From Symsagittifera roscoffensis (lineage: Eukaryota; Xenacoelomorpha; Acoela; Convolutidae), in the NCBI RefSeq assembly GCF_963678635.1, contig NC_087066.1, positions 45,431,225 through 45,495,224 of the forward strand: a stretch of 64,000 nucleotides of DNA, read 5' to 3'. The notes below the pieces were generated by a model. The model saw only the letters and a program-made list of their open reading frames with translations, had not been told where the DNA came from and searched no databases. The position numbers and the translations under genes are program-made. Shown in pieces: positions 10,901 through 21,627 of the stretch. Numbering within the stretch: the stretch's first letter is position 1; every line of letters begins with the position of its first letter.

Positions 10901-13900
10901 TAGAAAAACAACAAGACTGATCGTATATCAGGACAAAGCCTTGAGTGTGCCGGTTGTCCTCTATCGTCAATCACGAGCTTCTTGTTCCGACCATTTGAAA
11001 AATGAAGGGGAACTTAGTATTCGAGTATGTTTTTGTTTTTTTTTCGTTTCCACGCAAAATCAGCTACTACAAATAATCACTAGAGTGTTTTGATTGACAT
11101 ATCGTACTGAAGCCATTTTAGTCGTGATTTGAACGACATTTAAAAATTTCCAAAAAGTTTTCCCAATATCTAGAAACACCGGTTTGAACTTTTCGATTTT
11201 TCGTCTTATTTCGAGCGAGTAAAGCGAACGCGCAGGCTTACAATAGCTTCTTTTAATAGCTTAAAAGCATACAGTAGCTTCACTTAAGCCGGAAAAATTT
11301 AGTTTTACTCGAGTAAAGTTAGTTTTTTTTTTAGTATTTTGCGCCTTTTTCGATTTAAAACTGCAAAAATTGAAAAACTACAAAAAAAAAATAAAAATGT
11401 TTGAAAAATCGACACTTAAACGTTGTTTTTTGCATTTTTTAAGACTATTATCGGAACATTCTGTGCTACTCGCACAGTAACCGGCTTCCCTTGTTGCATT
11501 GAAGAAATATTGTAGAATATTTTTTTAAATGAGGTAAAATTTTGAATATTATAAAAAAAATGTTTATTCTTAATTTTATCCCCCCTCACTCCTCACAAGC
11601 TATCGAAAGTACCAAGTGGTAAATTTTGCGCGTGATAACGTATTGATAAGAGCAAAGTTCTAGCCTCAGCTCAATTAGGAAGTATTGAATTTGCCGCTAA
11701 CGCTTTAAAAGAACGAAATATATCGCTCGGAAATTTTCCCTATTAGAATCATAAACGTCAAAGTAAAAAAATTAAAACCATTATAATTTTGTGGAAAATG
11801 ATAACACGTAAAATATCATTTTAAATATGAGCCCCAAACAACAATATCTTTGAGGATCCTATTAAAAAACCGTCAAAAATGCTAAGATAAAAACTCGAAA
11901 ATTGACTGCATAAAAAACCACCCCAAGCATAAATATTCCGGAACAGTAATGTGATGAGCGAGACAATTTGCAGTGCTTTCCGCCGACACTAGTGGTCTGG
12001 ATGAAATCCTTCGTCGTTTAAAATGCAATTTTTTTCATGCATTCTCTATCTAGTTACAAGGGTAACTTAAAGGAGAACTCCATAAGATGGCAAGAATTTC
12101 GGGGGCGCAAAAAAATATGTTCGAATTTCAACTCGTGTACTACCTGAGTCGTAGATCTCCTATCAAATATAGACAGAGACTGATGACGTTGTAGACAATA
12201 ATAGGAACCACCAGGAAAAACAGGAACGAATAGAAGAGCCAGTATTTCGGAGGCTTCGTATCGTCTAGCTTCTCATAATTGCGCCTGTCTTCTTGATATT
12301 CCCTCTCCAGTTTGTAGTACTCTAGTACTACAAGGATGTCAGTGACTATGTCCAGAATGTAGAGACCCAGTCCGAACACGATGTGGAAGAGCAACCTACT
12401 TCTTCCGAAATAGCGGTTCCTGAATAATAAAAACCACTTTCAAGTTTAGGAAACACGAACATATTAATTTTCAGAAATTTCGAAAAGCTCGCCTTAAATC
12501 ACTAAAACATAGCCGACAAATAGATGCCAAGGAATCAAGGAACGCACGAAAACAAACCGAAAAGAAAACTGGCTCGTTTAAAAAAATCTATTTTTTCAAC
12601 TTCCAATTTCCAAAGTAAAAATATATCGCCTTAAAGCTCTTTGAATTATGATTGACACTTTTTTTGATATAATTAACTCAGTTATAGATAACTGGCTCGT
12701 GGGTCAATCGGTAAAACTTTAACTCCTCAGGGAAATTTGAGAACTAATCCACGTTCGAAATTAAAGTCAATCAGTCGGGTTAGAAGTCAACTTCCTCAAC
12801 TCAAACTTTTAAGAAATTACCTTGAAAAAACAAAAAACCAAAAAAAATTATCACGATCTATACAATAGTCTTCGCTACGTTTATGAGAGCCGCTTCTTAT
12901 GCGAGTAGTCAGGGTTGGCTTGTTAATTAACACCATGTTAATTAACACTGTTTTTTAACGTTTTTTAACGTTAAAAAACATCGAGATTTTAACTTTTTTA
13001 ACATTTTATATTTAAACGAAGTAGTTTTTGCAATACAGCTCCAAAACATGGCTTTTACAATTGGCTTTTGTTTGTTTTCTCAGAAACGCCGAATTGATCA
13101 CATGCACATCCAATCAAATAGTTGTTCGTTGCAAGCTGAGAATTATACTGCAACCAACTGAGAATTAAATGGCGGCTGAACAGCTGCATTCGGTTATGTG
13201 CATTTGTGCGTTCGGTTATGCCTATCAGTATCTTGCTTTAAATCTTGCTTTTCTCCGTTTACTTGGGTTTTGTTCGGTTTCTTCCCCCGTCTTAATTGGA
13301 TGCTGTGGTTTCAGATTTCATAGTAATGTCTGGCCGTCCTTCGGATGCAATCTGGCTACACTTCAATCGTCGGAACAATATTTTTCAAGAGGAGCGGCAA
13401 AAAACATCAGCGACCTCCTGAAAAACATGACTCTGTACAAAAACATCGAAGATGCTTTGAAATGTTTGAAACCAGTTTCTGTGGCTTTGAACAAGATGCA
13501 GTCTGACAGTATTGAGATAGCGACAGGGTTCGAAGTCTGGAAGGAACTTCTTTCTACTTTTCGTGAAATGGGCTCCGAAGGACGAGAATGGTTAGAAGTA
13601 GTAGAAAGACGGTACGAAAATTCTGTCCCGCCGCTATGGTGTCTTGCTAACGTGCTGCACCCAAATTTCGTTGGGAAAAAGTTGACAACAAAAGAGTGGA
13701 AATCCGCGAAAGACTGTTTTGTCAAAATGTATCCTGACGACGTCCCGGAGTTCATCCATTTTATTGGATTTTTCAAAGACCAATATAACAATGAATACGA
13801 ACAATCAGGTTGTCCGGTAGTGGCCGATTTCATCAAGTCCCAAGTGTTGACAGGAGAATTGAGTGTGAAGCTTGGAAATGTCTCTGAAAAAATTCTAAAC

Positions 13901-15286
13901 CTCCCACCATCTTCTGCTGGGATTGAGCGCGTATTTTCGTCTCTAGGCTATGTACACAGCGACGTTAGAAATCGACTTGGTCAAGAGAAGGCTGCGAAAC
14001 TCGCTTTCGTGCTACGCGCTCTCAAAAAAGAGCACTATTTTTGATAAATCATTGAATGATTTGTTTGAACTGAATTCAATTTTTAACCCTGTTTTTTAAC
14101 ATTTTTAACGTTAAAAACTGTTAAAAATCTTGTGAGGGTGTTAAAAAGCCAACCCTGCGAGTAGTACAGAATGTTCCGATCAAGCTCATTTTTTCAACGA
14201 AAAATTAAAAAAAGCTTTAAAAAATGTTAGTAACTTTGTAAAAATAATTTTGTAACTAAATTTGAAAACTTTTCTGTAACTTCCGGCTTGACAAATTAGT
14301 CTGAAAAGCGAAAAACTTCACATCCGTTTTTCTGGACACTGAGATAATGTTTTTGTATAACGACTTATAGGGCTTTAATGTGCGCACACTTTACCCCCTA
14401 CGATCTTTAATAGAGGTAGTCGTAATTTGGCGCAAAAGCTGCACTCTACCTATTAGTTACTTCACTTCATTTTGTCACGTGGTCGGAACAAAAAGTAGCA
14501 AAGGAAAGTCCTTCGATCACTTGAGTGAAATTGGTTTGCAAACTATTTGAACCCATAAAAATAAACTTGGAGCAGTTATTAACTGCGTCAGCTTTGAAAA
14601 TCAATTTGATCAAAAATAGTTGACTGTAATAGAAAAACTTGGATTAGAATGGACTTCTTTATGTGAAGTGTTTGTCTTCATACGACTATCTGTTGAAAAA
14701 TATCTCATACGTTTTCAACAGATAGTCGTATGAACGCAAACACTTCACATAAAGAAGTCCATTCTAATCCAAGTGTTTTCTATTACAGTCAATTATTTTT
14801 GACCAAATTGAATTTCAAAGCTGACGCAGTTAATTTTAATAACTGCTCCAAATGTCTATTTATGGGTTCAAATAGTTAGCAAACCAATTTCACACAAGTG
14901 ATTGAAGGATTTTTCTTTGACATTTTTTGTCCCGATCACTTCACGAACAATTTTGTAATTTACTATGCCAATTTTAAGAGAGTAAAATCCCTCAATCTAC
15001 TAATAAATCAAATCTGGAAACGAGACCTAAAATTGAGAACTGCTAGGGAGATTCAGGGTCCTCATTTTGTTTCAGTATTAAACAGTTTTCATTATTCAAG
15101 CATCTGCCAAGCTTTTCTGGTGTGATACCCCAAAGAGTAGCTCTACCAACGTCATACTTCGAACTTACCTTCGTGTTTGGGATGCAAACTGCAATTTGAG
15201 TTGATCTGTAAGTTTTCCATCTTCCACAAAATGATGCGAGTCTCCTCCCAGGTCACGTCTTCTCTGAATTGAGCACTCGCTCACAT
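7270..15286 (-). CDS. XK-related (XKR/CED-8 family) membrane protein, seven exons, 5' end missing
   Basis: Seven minus-strand exons join in consistent phase: 15,169-15,286; 12,144-12,419; 10,744-10,899; 10,290-10,669; 9,393-9,827; 8,395-8,639; 7,270-7,974. Together they encode about 770 residues. Family landmarks appear in order: a first membrane segment with DIVTDILVV, a hydrophobic PTMVLAHILLLAPI segment, the ESLPQLAIEIY helix, SFSWSVLTFCYSIASFR, then hydrophobic segments through WYLENIVIVALN near the C terminus. XKR proteins are multipass plasma-membrane proteins, and several act in phosphatidylserine scrambling during apoptosis; scrambling here is inferred from family only. The protein looks longer than typical members because of long hydrophilic insertions. 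No in-frame start codon lies in the first exon found, so an upstream exon must exist. Introns carry hAT, Helentron-like and foldback elements. Confidence 0.85.
8041..8100 (+). repeat. short dispersed repeat E, copy 1
   Basis: A 'gaggcgaa...gcttcgcaccacttgcgatgcaaca' core recurs near 15,330, 20,950 and, inverted, near 59,240. This copy is in an XKR intron and contains the palindrome GCGAAGCTTCGC. The element class is unknown. Confidence 0.5.
8395..8639 (-). CDS. XKR gene, exon 6 of those found
   Basis: Bounded by acceptor 'gtgtttcag' and donor 'gtgagt'; 245 bases, entering with two bases of a split codon and leaving in phase 0. It encodes a hydrophobic segment (VFLYASVTHLFLVVICNMF) followed by an acidic hydrophilic stretch. 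Confidence 0.8.
9393..9827 (-). CDS. XKR gene, exon 5 of those found
   Basis: Bounded by acceptor 'tttatgttcag' and donor 'gtgagg'; 435 bases. It opens with the XKR-like SFSWSVLTFCYSIASFR. A Ser/His/Asp-rich hydrophilic insertion of roughly 100 residues follows, then a basic stretch leading into the hydrophobic FYFTVCMGLII. The insertion is much longer than the loop usual at this place and explains part of the protein's length. Confidence 0.82.
10290..10669 (-). CDS. XKR gene, exon 4, with an embedded C2H2-like motif
   Basis: Bounded by acceptor 'atgtttag' and donor 'gttagt'; 380 bases with phases matching both neighbours. The XKR landmark ESLPQLAIEIY lies near its end. Upstream in the same predicted cytosolic segment is FQCSRCRKTYAIKSLCSKH, and a second His follows five residues after the last one shown. 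That gives C-x2-C-x12-H-x5-H, the spacing of a C2H2 zinc finger. A zinc-finger-like motif in an XKR protein is unexpected; whether it binds metal is unknown. Confidence 0.8.
10744..10899 (-). CDS. XKR gene, exon 3 of those found
   Basis: Bounded by acceptor 'tgtttttctag' and donor 'gtaacg'; 156 bases. It carries a basic stretch and the hydrophobic segment YPTMVLAHILLLAPI, which corresponds in position to the third membrane segment of the family. Confidence 0.8.
10984..11486 (+). mobile_element. Helentron/DINE-like element, family B, copy 2
   Basis: Starts GTTCCGACCATTTGAAAAATG. Near the end it has TCGGAAC at 11,451-11,457, the hairpin CTGTGC-tactc-GCACAG at 11,461-11,477, then TAACCGGCT. It lies in the XKR intron 10,900-12,143, in sense with the plus strand and so antisense to the gene. 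Confidence 0.62.
11500..11955 (-). repeat. diverged relative of family A
   Basis: The reverse complement shows a 'ggaatatttatgcttggggtgg' block and a 'gatattgttg' block in the same order and spacing as family A at 3,244-3,786. Similarity is patchy and no 3' hairpin of its own is clear, so this may be a truncated old copy abutting the family B element. Confidence 0.35.
12144..12419 (-). CDS. XKR gene, exon 2 of those found (first two membrane segments)
   Basis: Bounded by acceptor 'ttattattcag' and donor 'gtagta'; 276 bases. It encodes LFHIVFGLGLYILDIVTDIL, then a charged loop, then FYSFLFFLVVPIIVYNVIS. The D-x-x-T-D motif in the first membrane segment and the following P-x-x-V pattern are typical of the XKR N-terminal region. 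Confidence 0.85.
12910..14157 (+). mobile_element. hAT transposon, deletion derivative with complete ends
   Basis: The ends are perfect inverted complements, CAGGGTTGGCTT at 12,910-12,921 and AAGCCAACCCTG at 14,146-14,157. They are flanked by an exact 8-bp direct repeat CGAGTAGT at 12,902-12,909 and 14,158-14,165. Subterminal regions are rich in TTTTTAACGTTAAAAA-type motifs at both sides. The 1,248-bp element encodes only the C-terminal part of a hAT transposase, so it is almost certainly non-autonomous. It sits in an XKR intron, opposite to the gene. Confidence 0.92.
13169..14044 (+). pseudogene. C-terminal hAT transposase fragment
   Basis: An intact 291-codon frame ends in a clear hAT C-terminal dimerisation region: LPPSSAGIERVFSSLG, then VRNRLGQEKAAKL, around residues 240-275. 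Earlier, WCLANVLHPNFVGKKLT and VEVVERRYE-like segments also fit the family. hAT transposases usually have 500-700 residues with a BED finger and an RNase H-like core. Most of that N-terminal part is missing, and the first ~60 residues here look like chance translation. It may still bind or dimerise, but it should lack catalysis. Confidence 0.82.
14440..14960. repeat. long foldback (near-perfect inverted repeat)
   Basis: Two arms of roughly 220-250 bases pair across a 12-base loop at 14,700-14,711. The inner 21 bases, 14,679-14,699 and 14,712-14,732, are perfect, and pairing continues outward with scattered mismatches to about 14,475 and 14,940. The outer ends resemble GTTCCGACC-type termini in both orientations, so it may derive from two head-to-head elements. 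Transcription through the intron would give a long double-stranded hairpin RNA. Confidence 0.85.
15169..15286 (-). CDS. XKR gene, most upstream exon supported
   Basis: Bounded by acceptor 'gctttcttttcag' and a strong donor 'gtaagttc'; 118 bases. It ends with two bases of a codon that exon 12,144-12,419 completes. The hydrophilic peptide (DLGGDSHHFVEDGKLTDQLK) would form the cytosolic N terminus. It contains no in-frame ATG, so translation must begin in a further upstream exon. Confidence 0.6.
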
Positions 15287-16229
15287 CTGAAAAGAAAGCT
15301 CTATAATTTCTTACACTTGAAATACAAACACAGAGGCGAAACTGAGCTTCACGCCGCTTTCGATACAACAACGAATGACTGCAATTAAATCAAACGAAAG
15401 GAAAAATCAACATTGAAAAAAAACTTCCAACATTGTTTTTCTCATAAAAAATTACTCTTCGGAAAGATAGAATCAAGCCAAACTTTCAAACAATTCAGTT
15501 CTGCAGGAACTAAGCCAGCAAAAATGAGCAGACTGGCAGACATCTAAAATAGCCGACAATTTTTGCTTTGCTAAAAAACAGATCCCAACTGGAATTTGTA
15601 GTCAGTCAAGCATGGGTGTTAGAGCAACTTAGAAAAAGCCGAACCTTCAAAAAAATCGGGCTACGGGAATAAAGCCGAATTCCAACCACAAGCCGTCTCA
15701 AACTGGTGTGTTACTTCAACGCCAGATGCGCCAGGTGGTTTATTGAAGTTTATAAAGGAAGTGTGCCAAAGACGCAAAGAAAGAATTCATTGCCATTTAC
15801 AACAGAAGCCTGAATTTACGATTTCTAATTTTGATCAATCTGTGAAAAAAAGTCTAGCACTGGTAATCAGATAATTTTGGTAATCAGATAATCAGGTAAT
15901 CAGATAATTTTGCTAATTAAAAAAAAGACTTCTGAGGCGTCCACTTAGAAGTATCGTGAAACAATTTGTAACGAGTGAGCTTCATTCTACGACTTTGTTT
16001 CAATTATTTAAGACTGCATATGCAAGAGAGACGGGAAGCGGAGCTCTGCATGACTTCTAAGAAGGACATCAAGTCCATTATTATTTTCAAAAAAAAACTG
16101 TTTTTAGATTCTTATTTTTATGTACCGCTTAGAGTTGAACCAGATTCCGGCTTCTTTTACGTTGCATTCTGGTTTTTGACTCCGGCTTATAATCAAGGAC
16201 AATTCCCGACTAGTGGAAGGTACCTGTAT
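15287..16229. other. stretch without a supported gene; repeat E copy near 15,328-15,375
   Basis: A copy of the short 'aggcgaaactgagcttcacgcc' repeat lies next to the XKR exon, and 'taatcagataat' units recur near 15,866-15,915. A 108-codon plus-strand frame from 15,975 has no recognisable motif and I do not call it. Confidence 0.4.
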
Positions 16230-17300
16230 AAAACTTTTTATAAAACCGTTGTAGAGATGAGAAAGGTACTGCAGACTTTTCAAAACTCGAAAAAAATCTG
16301 AACTCCAGAAGTTTGCGTGCCAAAATTAGGCAGAACTCTCTTTAGTAAAAATCAGAAAGGTGATTGTGAGAAAAAAAATCTTAAGCGTCTCAAGAAAGTC
16401 AAAATCTAATCCGTAACCTTTTCATAAAGCTTATTATATCAATAAAAAAATCGCATCTCTTTGTCTCTTTATTTAACGCTTCTCTCGCTTACCCCTTTAC
16501 CTGCGGCCTTTAAAATTTCAAAATCCAAAGACTTTTGTCCCATTTTTGTCGAAATTCTGCACAACGACTCAACTACACCTTTAATCACAGGGTAGCTTTT
16601 GAGAAAATGAGGCAAGTCAGAAAGCCACTCAAAAATGGGCTTTCCCAAGTCCATAGCGGTTTCTAAGCTAAAATTAGGGAGTAGCCACTTATGCTGAGAA
16701 TGTCTCTACAACTTGTCCTTGCGAGTTAACCCTTGGCATCAGAACTGGTTGGGTCTATTTTAAGAAAATGCAAAGAAAGAAATTTTCCATTGATATCACA
16801 AGGAAAATTAAGGAAAAAACTATCCAGCGAAGCGTCAAAAAAATTAAAATCCCAAACAGCGTACGATTTCTGCAGACTTTTCCAAAATCGAAAAACTCAA
16901 ATTCCAAAAGTTTTCGTACCAAAATTAGGAAGAACCGTTCAAATTCTCCAAAACGACTCAACTAAGTCTGAGTTCTAGCAGAAAGTATTTTCCATTGAAC
17001 CTTTAATCTCTCTTCAGAAAATGAGGGAAACCAGAAAAACACTCAACAAGTCAAAATTAGGGGTTTTCCTAAGTCCATATTGGTTTCTTTGCTAAAATTA
17101 AGGAGTAGCCACTTACGGTGAGGATGTCTCTACCACCTGCTTTTACGAGTAAACGTTAGGTATCAGAACTGGCAGGGTCCATTTTGAGAAAGATACGGGT
17201 TTTCCATTGATAACACTAAGGTTAAATTAGTCAAGGTAATTTTTGAGAAAAAACAATTGAGAAAAAAAATCTTTCGAACAATCAAAATTTCAAACCCCGT
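16230..17300. repeat. imperfect tandem repeat, unit about 0.4-0.6 kb
   Basis: Blocks recur in the same order. 'tgcagacttttc...ccaaaattagg' appears near 16,271 and 16,871. 'aacgactcaacta' appears near 16,561 and 16,952. 'aggagtagccactta' appears near 16,678 and 17,099. Spacing varies through indels. It looks like two to two-and-a-half copies of a decayed unit. Confidence 0.55.
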
Positions 17301-17339
17301 ACATTTTCGTTATGAAATATCAATTAAAATGGGACCTTT

Positions 17340-17955
17340 TGTCATACAATGGTCCGTGCACAGATTGGATAGCTCTATCGCAAATATATAAATGCATCAG
17401 CGAACAATTTCAGAATATTTGGAACCAATAGGTTTTTATAGCACCTAAAGATAGATTATTACGATAAAAAATGTCTATGATATTTGTGTTTTTCAAATCA
17501 TACATCCCCGGATGCAAAGAATTGCACTCCTCGGTAGTGTAGATCTTATTTTGGCTCTTAAAAACTTTGCTGTCGAACTATGACGCTTGAAGGCATTGGG
17601 TTTGTTTATTTCGGTTAAAAGTGGTTTCGTCCCTGTTTAAGTTTTATTGGCCCCCGACAAGATATGTAGGGCATGGCATGTTAATGAAGCAGGTTGAATG
17701 AACGACATTTAAACACTCGATTCTTCTGAACCGATCAAGCGTTTTGTTGTGGGTCAACAACCTCCGTCTAACGAATTATTTCTTTCAAGGAAGTTTAGCT
17801 CGGTCGATCCTTCGCGCTATGTGACCTGAAGGTGTTCATTTCGTCCCTCTATGTTTCATTTCATTTTTCGCCTAAATTTTCTATTAATTCCTGGTTTGTT
17901 TTAGAACCTGGCGCTGCTCCTCCCATACATGCAAAAATTAGTGGAACAAAGCTGA
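17340..17955 (+). repeat. direct repeat flanking the MULE relic, left copy
   Basis: 'ggtccgtgcacagattggatagctctatcgcaa' and 'ttcaaggaagtttagctcggtcgatccttcgcgc' blocks here recur in the same order at 20,235-20,565. The right copy lacks the roughly 290 bases at 17,471-17,757. Direct repeats on both sides of the transposase relic suggest they belong to one mobile unit or to a duplicated insertion. Confidence 0.6.
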
Positions 17956-18423
17956 AAAAACAACGCAAATTTAAGATAACTCAATTTAATCTAGACTCCT
18001 TTTTGGGATTAACATAGTGCCAACTTGTGTTTGATTTATTGTTAATATGGCATTGAATTAGAACAACTTGATTGAAAATGTATACACTGTGCATTCATTG
18101 TCTCACTCTTCAACTCATTGAAAAGTCAAAAATGAATTCTTTCTCTTGAAGAACCTCACAAAAAAGCCAAACACTGATTACTCTTGACGGCCATGTATTT
18201 CAAAAGAAACGCGATACTAAGACAACAACACACACTGGCGCTGCAGCAAATGGAGATCGTATAAATTCTCGAAAACTTTAATCACTTCTGAAAGCGACAA
18301 TCTGAAACAGCAACGAGCATAGTTACGAGCTCAACGCAGGACGCTCGGCAACTAGTTCAGCAAATAAAGGAGACAGCTAGGAATCAATTAAATGCAGTAA
18401 ACAGTCGGATAATCGCAGCTAGT

Positions 18424-19527
18424 TTGCAATTGGTGCTGGACAACAAAGCAACCCAACTGTCTATGCCCTCCTGGTCGGCGCTCACGCAAACTTTAAACAG
18501 AAGTAAACAAACGTCATCCCTGCCCACTATTGCCACAGATGACTGTCATTTCGAAATACCCGATCGTTTTAAGCAATTTTGTCTTTTTGATAGCGGAAAA
18601 CAAGATACGGAACGCATTTCAATTTTTTGAGACCTTGAGAACCTTAATGCACTTGAATTGTACAACAAAACCTGGCTTGGAGACGGTACTTTAAAAATTT
18701 GTCCCAGTCAGTTTTACCAGCTGTATACTGTAAACGTCCGGATTGGCGGATTTTATCCACCTTGCGTCTACGCTCTGCTCAACAAAAAGCGTTTTCAAGC
18801 TATAACAAACTCCTAACCGCACTTAAATCGCTTATCGGTGACGCAACCCCGGAAAGAATTTAGATCAACTACGAAATTGCGGCGTTGAGTGCTTTTAAGT
18901 CTCATTACGAAACTGTCATTAAGGGATGCTATTTTCACCTCTGTCAGAGCTTTATGCGGAAAAAATCCGAATTGGGCCTTAAAAAGACTTACGAATCAAA
19001 CAGCGAGCTAGTCTTAGCGCTGAATATGATTACTGCGCTTAGTTTTGTGCCGGAGTCAAAAGTGGAAATCGGGTTCGACCTAGTAATTGAGGAAATATGC
19101 AGTGTGGCAACCAAACTGGATAGTTCACAAAACGATCTGGAAAAATTAGACGAGCTCACTGCTCATTTACAAAAAACGTACATTAAAGGGATTTGATCAG
19201 CCGAAAAACATTCCTATTTCTCTATGGAACCATTATCAAAATGCTGTTTGTGGTCTATCCCCAACCACAAATGCAGTTGAAGGGTGGCATCTAGGTGTAA
19301 CCGCTTTGATTCAAGGCAGTTATCCTCAAATATACACGTTTCTCGAAAAAATTCAACTAGATTCCTACAATCAAAAAGTCAAAATTTTGAAGGCATCTAG
19401 CGGCAGTATCAACTTTTCTCGGAAGAAGTACCGTGATCTGAATGAAAAAGCTCAACATATAACTAGTTCATACACAGACTCTAACTTATTGTCTCATATC
19501 CGATCACTTGCCCATTTAACCTATTAA
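18424..19527 (+). pseudogene. MULE (Mutator-like) transposase relic
   Basis: Frames 18,424-18,810, about 18,800-19,198 and 19,206-19,527 together cover MULE core features: a W-L-G-DGT start of the catalytic domain, FYQLYTVNVRIGGFYPP, an IKGCYFHLCQSFMRKK segment, SFVPESKVE, and a TTNAVEGWH segment near the end. Breaks are a TGA at 18,628, a frameshift near 18,800, a TAG near 18,860, and a TGA at 19,194 with another frameshift. Family members cut and paste DNA with a DDE-type core. This copy cannot encode an intact enzyme. Confidence 0.75.
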
Positions 19528-20234
19528 ATTTTGTTTTAGTTTTTGCCTAATTTTTCCTAAATTTAAATTTGTTTGATCACTTTTTATAGACGTCTCCTTG
19601 CATCTTCCCGGAGAACGCCGAAACGCAATACAACGACTCGCATTCAAAAATGATGTCTCTGGCAATTTGATTCCAGAGCAATTTTTCTTAATTACGGGAC
19701 GCTAGGTTGAGGGTAGGGGCCTGACGGCCCTTTGAGTACTGCGCCTAGCAAAAAAAAATTGATCAAAATTGGAATTATTATTTTTTTGTCAAATAGAAGG
19801 GCAAGTGATTGGTAATAGAAATGATTTCAAAGCTTAAGAATTTTGCAAAACTCAATTTCAATTTTGTACCGACTTGAGTTGTCTGGAAAATCGGGCCATT
19901 TTTGACAAAGTTGGTTTTGATTTATTGGAAACCTCTTTCAAGTTCATTTGTAGTCTACGCTGTTTTGAAGTTAGATTTTCATTTTGAAGTCCAAGTGATT
20001 AGCAAGGTCATTTATGTTTGAAATTTGTGCAGCAAAAACTTTGCCGTTTCTTTGATTTTAACCGACGCTGTTTTTGCTTTGATCGATTAACCGCTTTATT
20101 ATCAATTCTCAGGTTTTATGTTATTTTAATATGGTATCATATGTTGTGGGCAATTTTAAAACAAGGTATCTTTTGGAATGGTACCTTATTGACTGGGATC
20201 TTCTCGTTTGGGGTCTTATGGTAAGGGTTCTTTT

Positions 20235-20565
20235 GTCATGTAACCACAATGGTCCGTGCACCGATTGGATAGCTCTATCGCAAACATATATAAATGCATC
20301 AGCGAACAATTTCAGAATATTTGGAACCAGTTTTTTAGCACCTAGAGATCGATTATTACGATAAAAATCCTCCGTCTAACAAATTAGTTCTTTCAAGGAA
20401 GTTTAGCTCGGTCGATCCTTCGCGCTATGTGACCTGAAGGTTTTAATTTCGTCGCACTATGTTTCAATTCGTTTTTCGCCTAAATTTTCTATTAATTCCT
20501 GGTTTGTTTTAGAACCTGGTGCTGCTCCTCCCGTACCTGCAAAAATTAGTGGAACGAAGCTAGTA
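20235..20565 (+). repeat. direct repeat flanking the MULE relic, right copy
   Basis: Aligns with 17,340-17,470 followed directly by 17,758-17,955, so it is the shorter version of the left copy. By eye the two copies match at well over four bases in five. Confidence 0.6.
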
Positions 20566-20939
20566 TGTTCCAAAAAAAGTTATGCTCCGCATAAACCTCA
20601 ATTACACCTGTTTTTTATCAAACGAGAAAATTGATAGCTTTTCTGCATGGTCAAAAGAACTCAACCAATTTCAGCCTGCGATCACAGGGTATGCACTATA
20701 TAGCAGCTAGAATAATGGAGAGATATGATTTTCCAACAATGCTAATCACTGTTAACAACCAAATACGAAATCCGGCAATTAATTAACTTTGAATTAACGG
20801 TTCCGGATATTTAGCAAGGTCCGTTCGTGTTTAACCTTTTAAGGTGGATGCGTGATTTTAGAATATAATTTATCAAGATCAAATGTATTTAGAATACAAA
20901 AAGTTTACAATGCATAAACTCATATCATGTTAACGCTAA

Positions 20940-21005
20940 ATCAGCTTTAAACACCGAGGCGAAACAGAGCTACCCACCGCTTGCGATACATAACAAAAGA
21001 CCATG
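20940..21005 (+). repeat. short dispersed repeat E, copy
   Basis: Contains 'accgaggcgaaacagagctacccaccgcttgcgatac', closely matching copies near 8,043 and 15,330 and the inverted one near 59,240. Confidence 0.5.
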
Positions 21006-21627
21006 GCAATCTAGCAGACAAAAAGAAGACAAGTCCATCAAACAGAAACTTATTAGAACCAAAAATCGCAATGGTAACTCGGAAAATTATATTCTGATAT
21101 GATAAGGCTGGCTAATCAAAAGCATAATTATTCAACAATGGGGGAGGGGTGTAAGAGAGCCAGACAAATTGCCTATTGACATGTACAAAACCATTAATTA
21201 ACCAAATTACACTCTTTCCTATTTAACTCCACGCACACAGACACTAAGTAAGCTATTCAACCTAATTCCTACTATTTGCGGGTTTCAGATTCGAATGAGA
21301 TATGTTACTCTCTCATATAAAAGAACCTCCTCCGGTTCCTATCGATTGACTAACATACTACACCGTTACACCGAGCAGAGCCTGACCTGTTGCATTGAAA
21401 AATATCAGCCAAAAATCAGAAAAACTTGAGGAAAAAACAGAAAAATTTAACAAAATATCTTTTTGGAAACCCAATCACGACTAAAAAGGCTTCAAAAGGA
21501 TGCCATACTTAACAGCACACAATTTCTTAGTTACAATGTTAAATGAAAAAACTGCCCAATTACATACACTTTCAATCAAAGTTTTTATCGGCAAGAATTG
21601 GAGGGTGGGTTGAATTCTTACATTCTC
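21006..21627. other. intergenic stretch, no gene seen
   Basis: No open frame with family motifs and no shared repeat was noticed in this interval. Confidence 0.35.

Larger units (their letters stand above)
12888..14489 (-). mobile_element. older hairpin element interrupted by a hAT insertion
   Basis: On the minus strand the element starts GTTCCGACCACGTGAC (plus 14,474-14,489). Near its 3' end it has ATCGGAAC (plus 14,173-14,180). Its terminal hairpin region is split by the hAT element at 12,910-14,157. With the insertion and one target duplication removed, about 346 bp remain. The flanks of the insertion resemble the family B terminus (agccg...gcgagtag...acagaatgttccga). Confidence 0.5.

Noticed and set aside
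12693-12775. tRNA-like stretch with 'gtgggtcaatcggt' and 'cgttcgaaat' resembling A and B boxes
   Set aside because: I could not form a consistent acceptor stem and anticodon arm; at best a distant SINE remnant.
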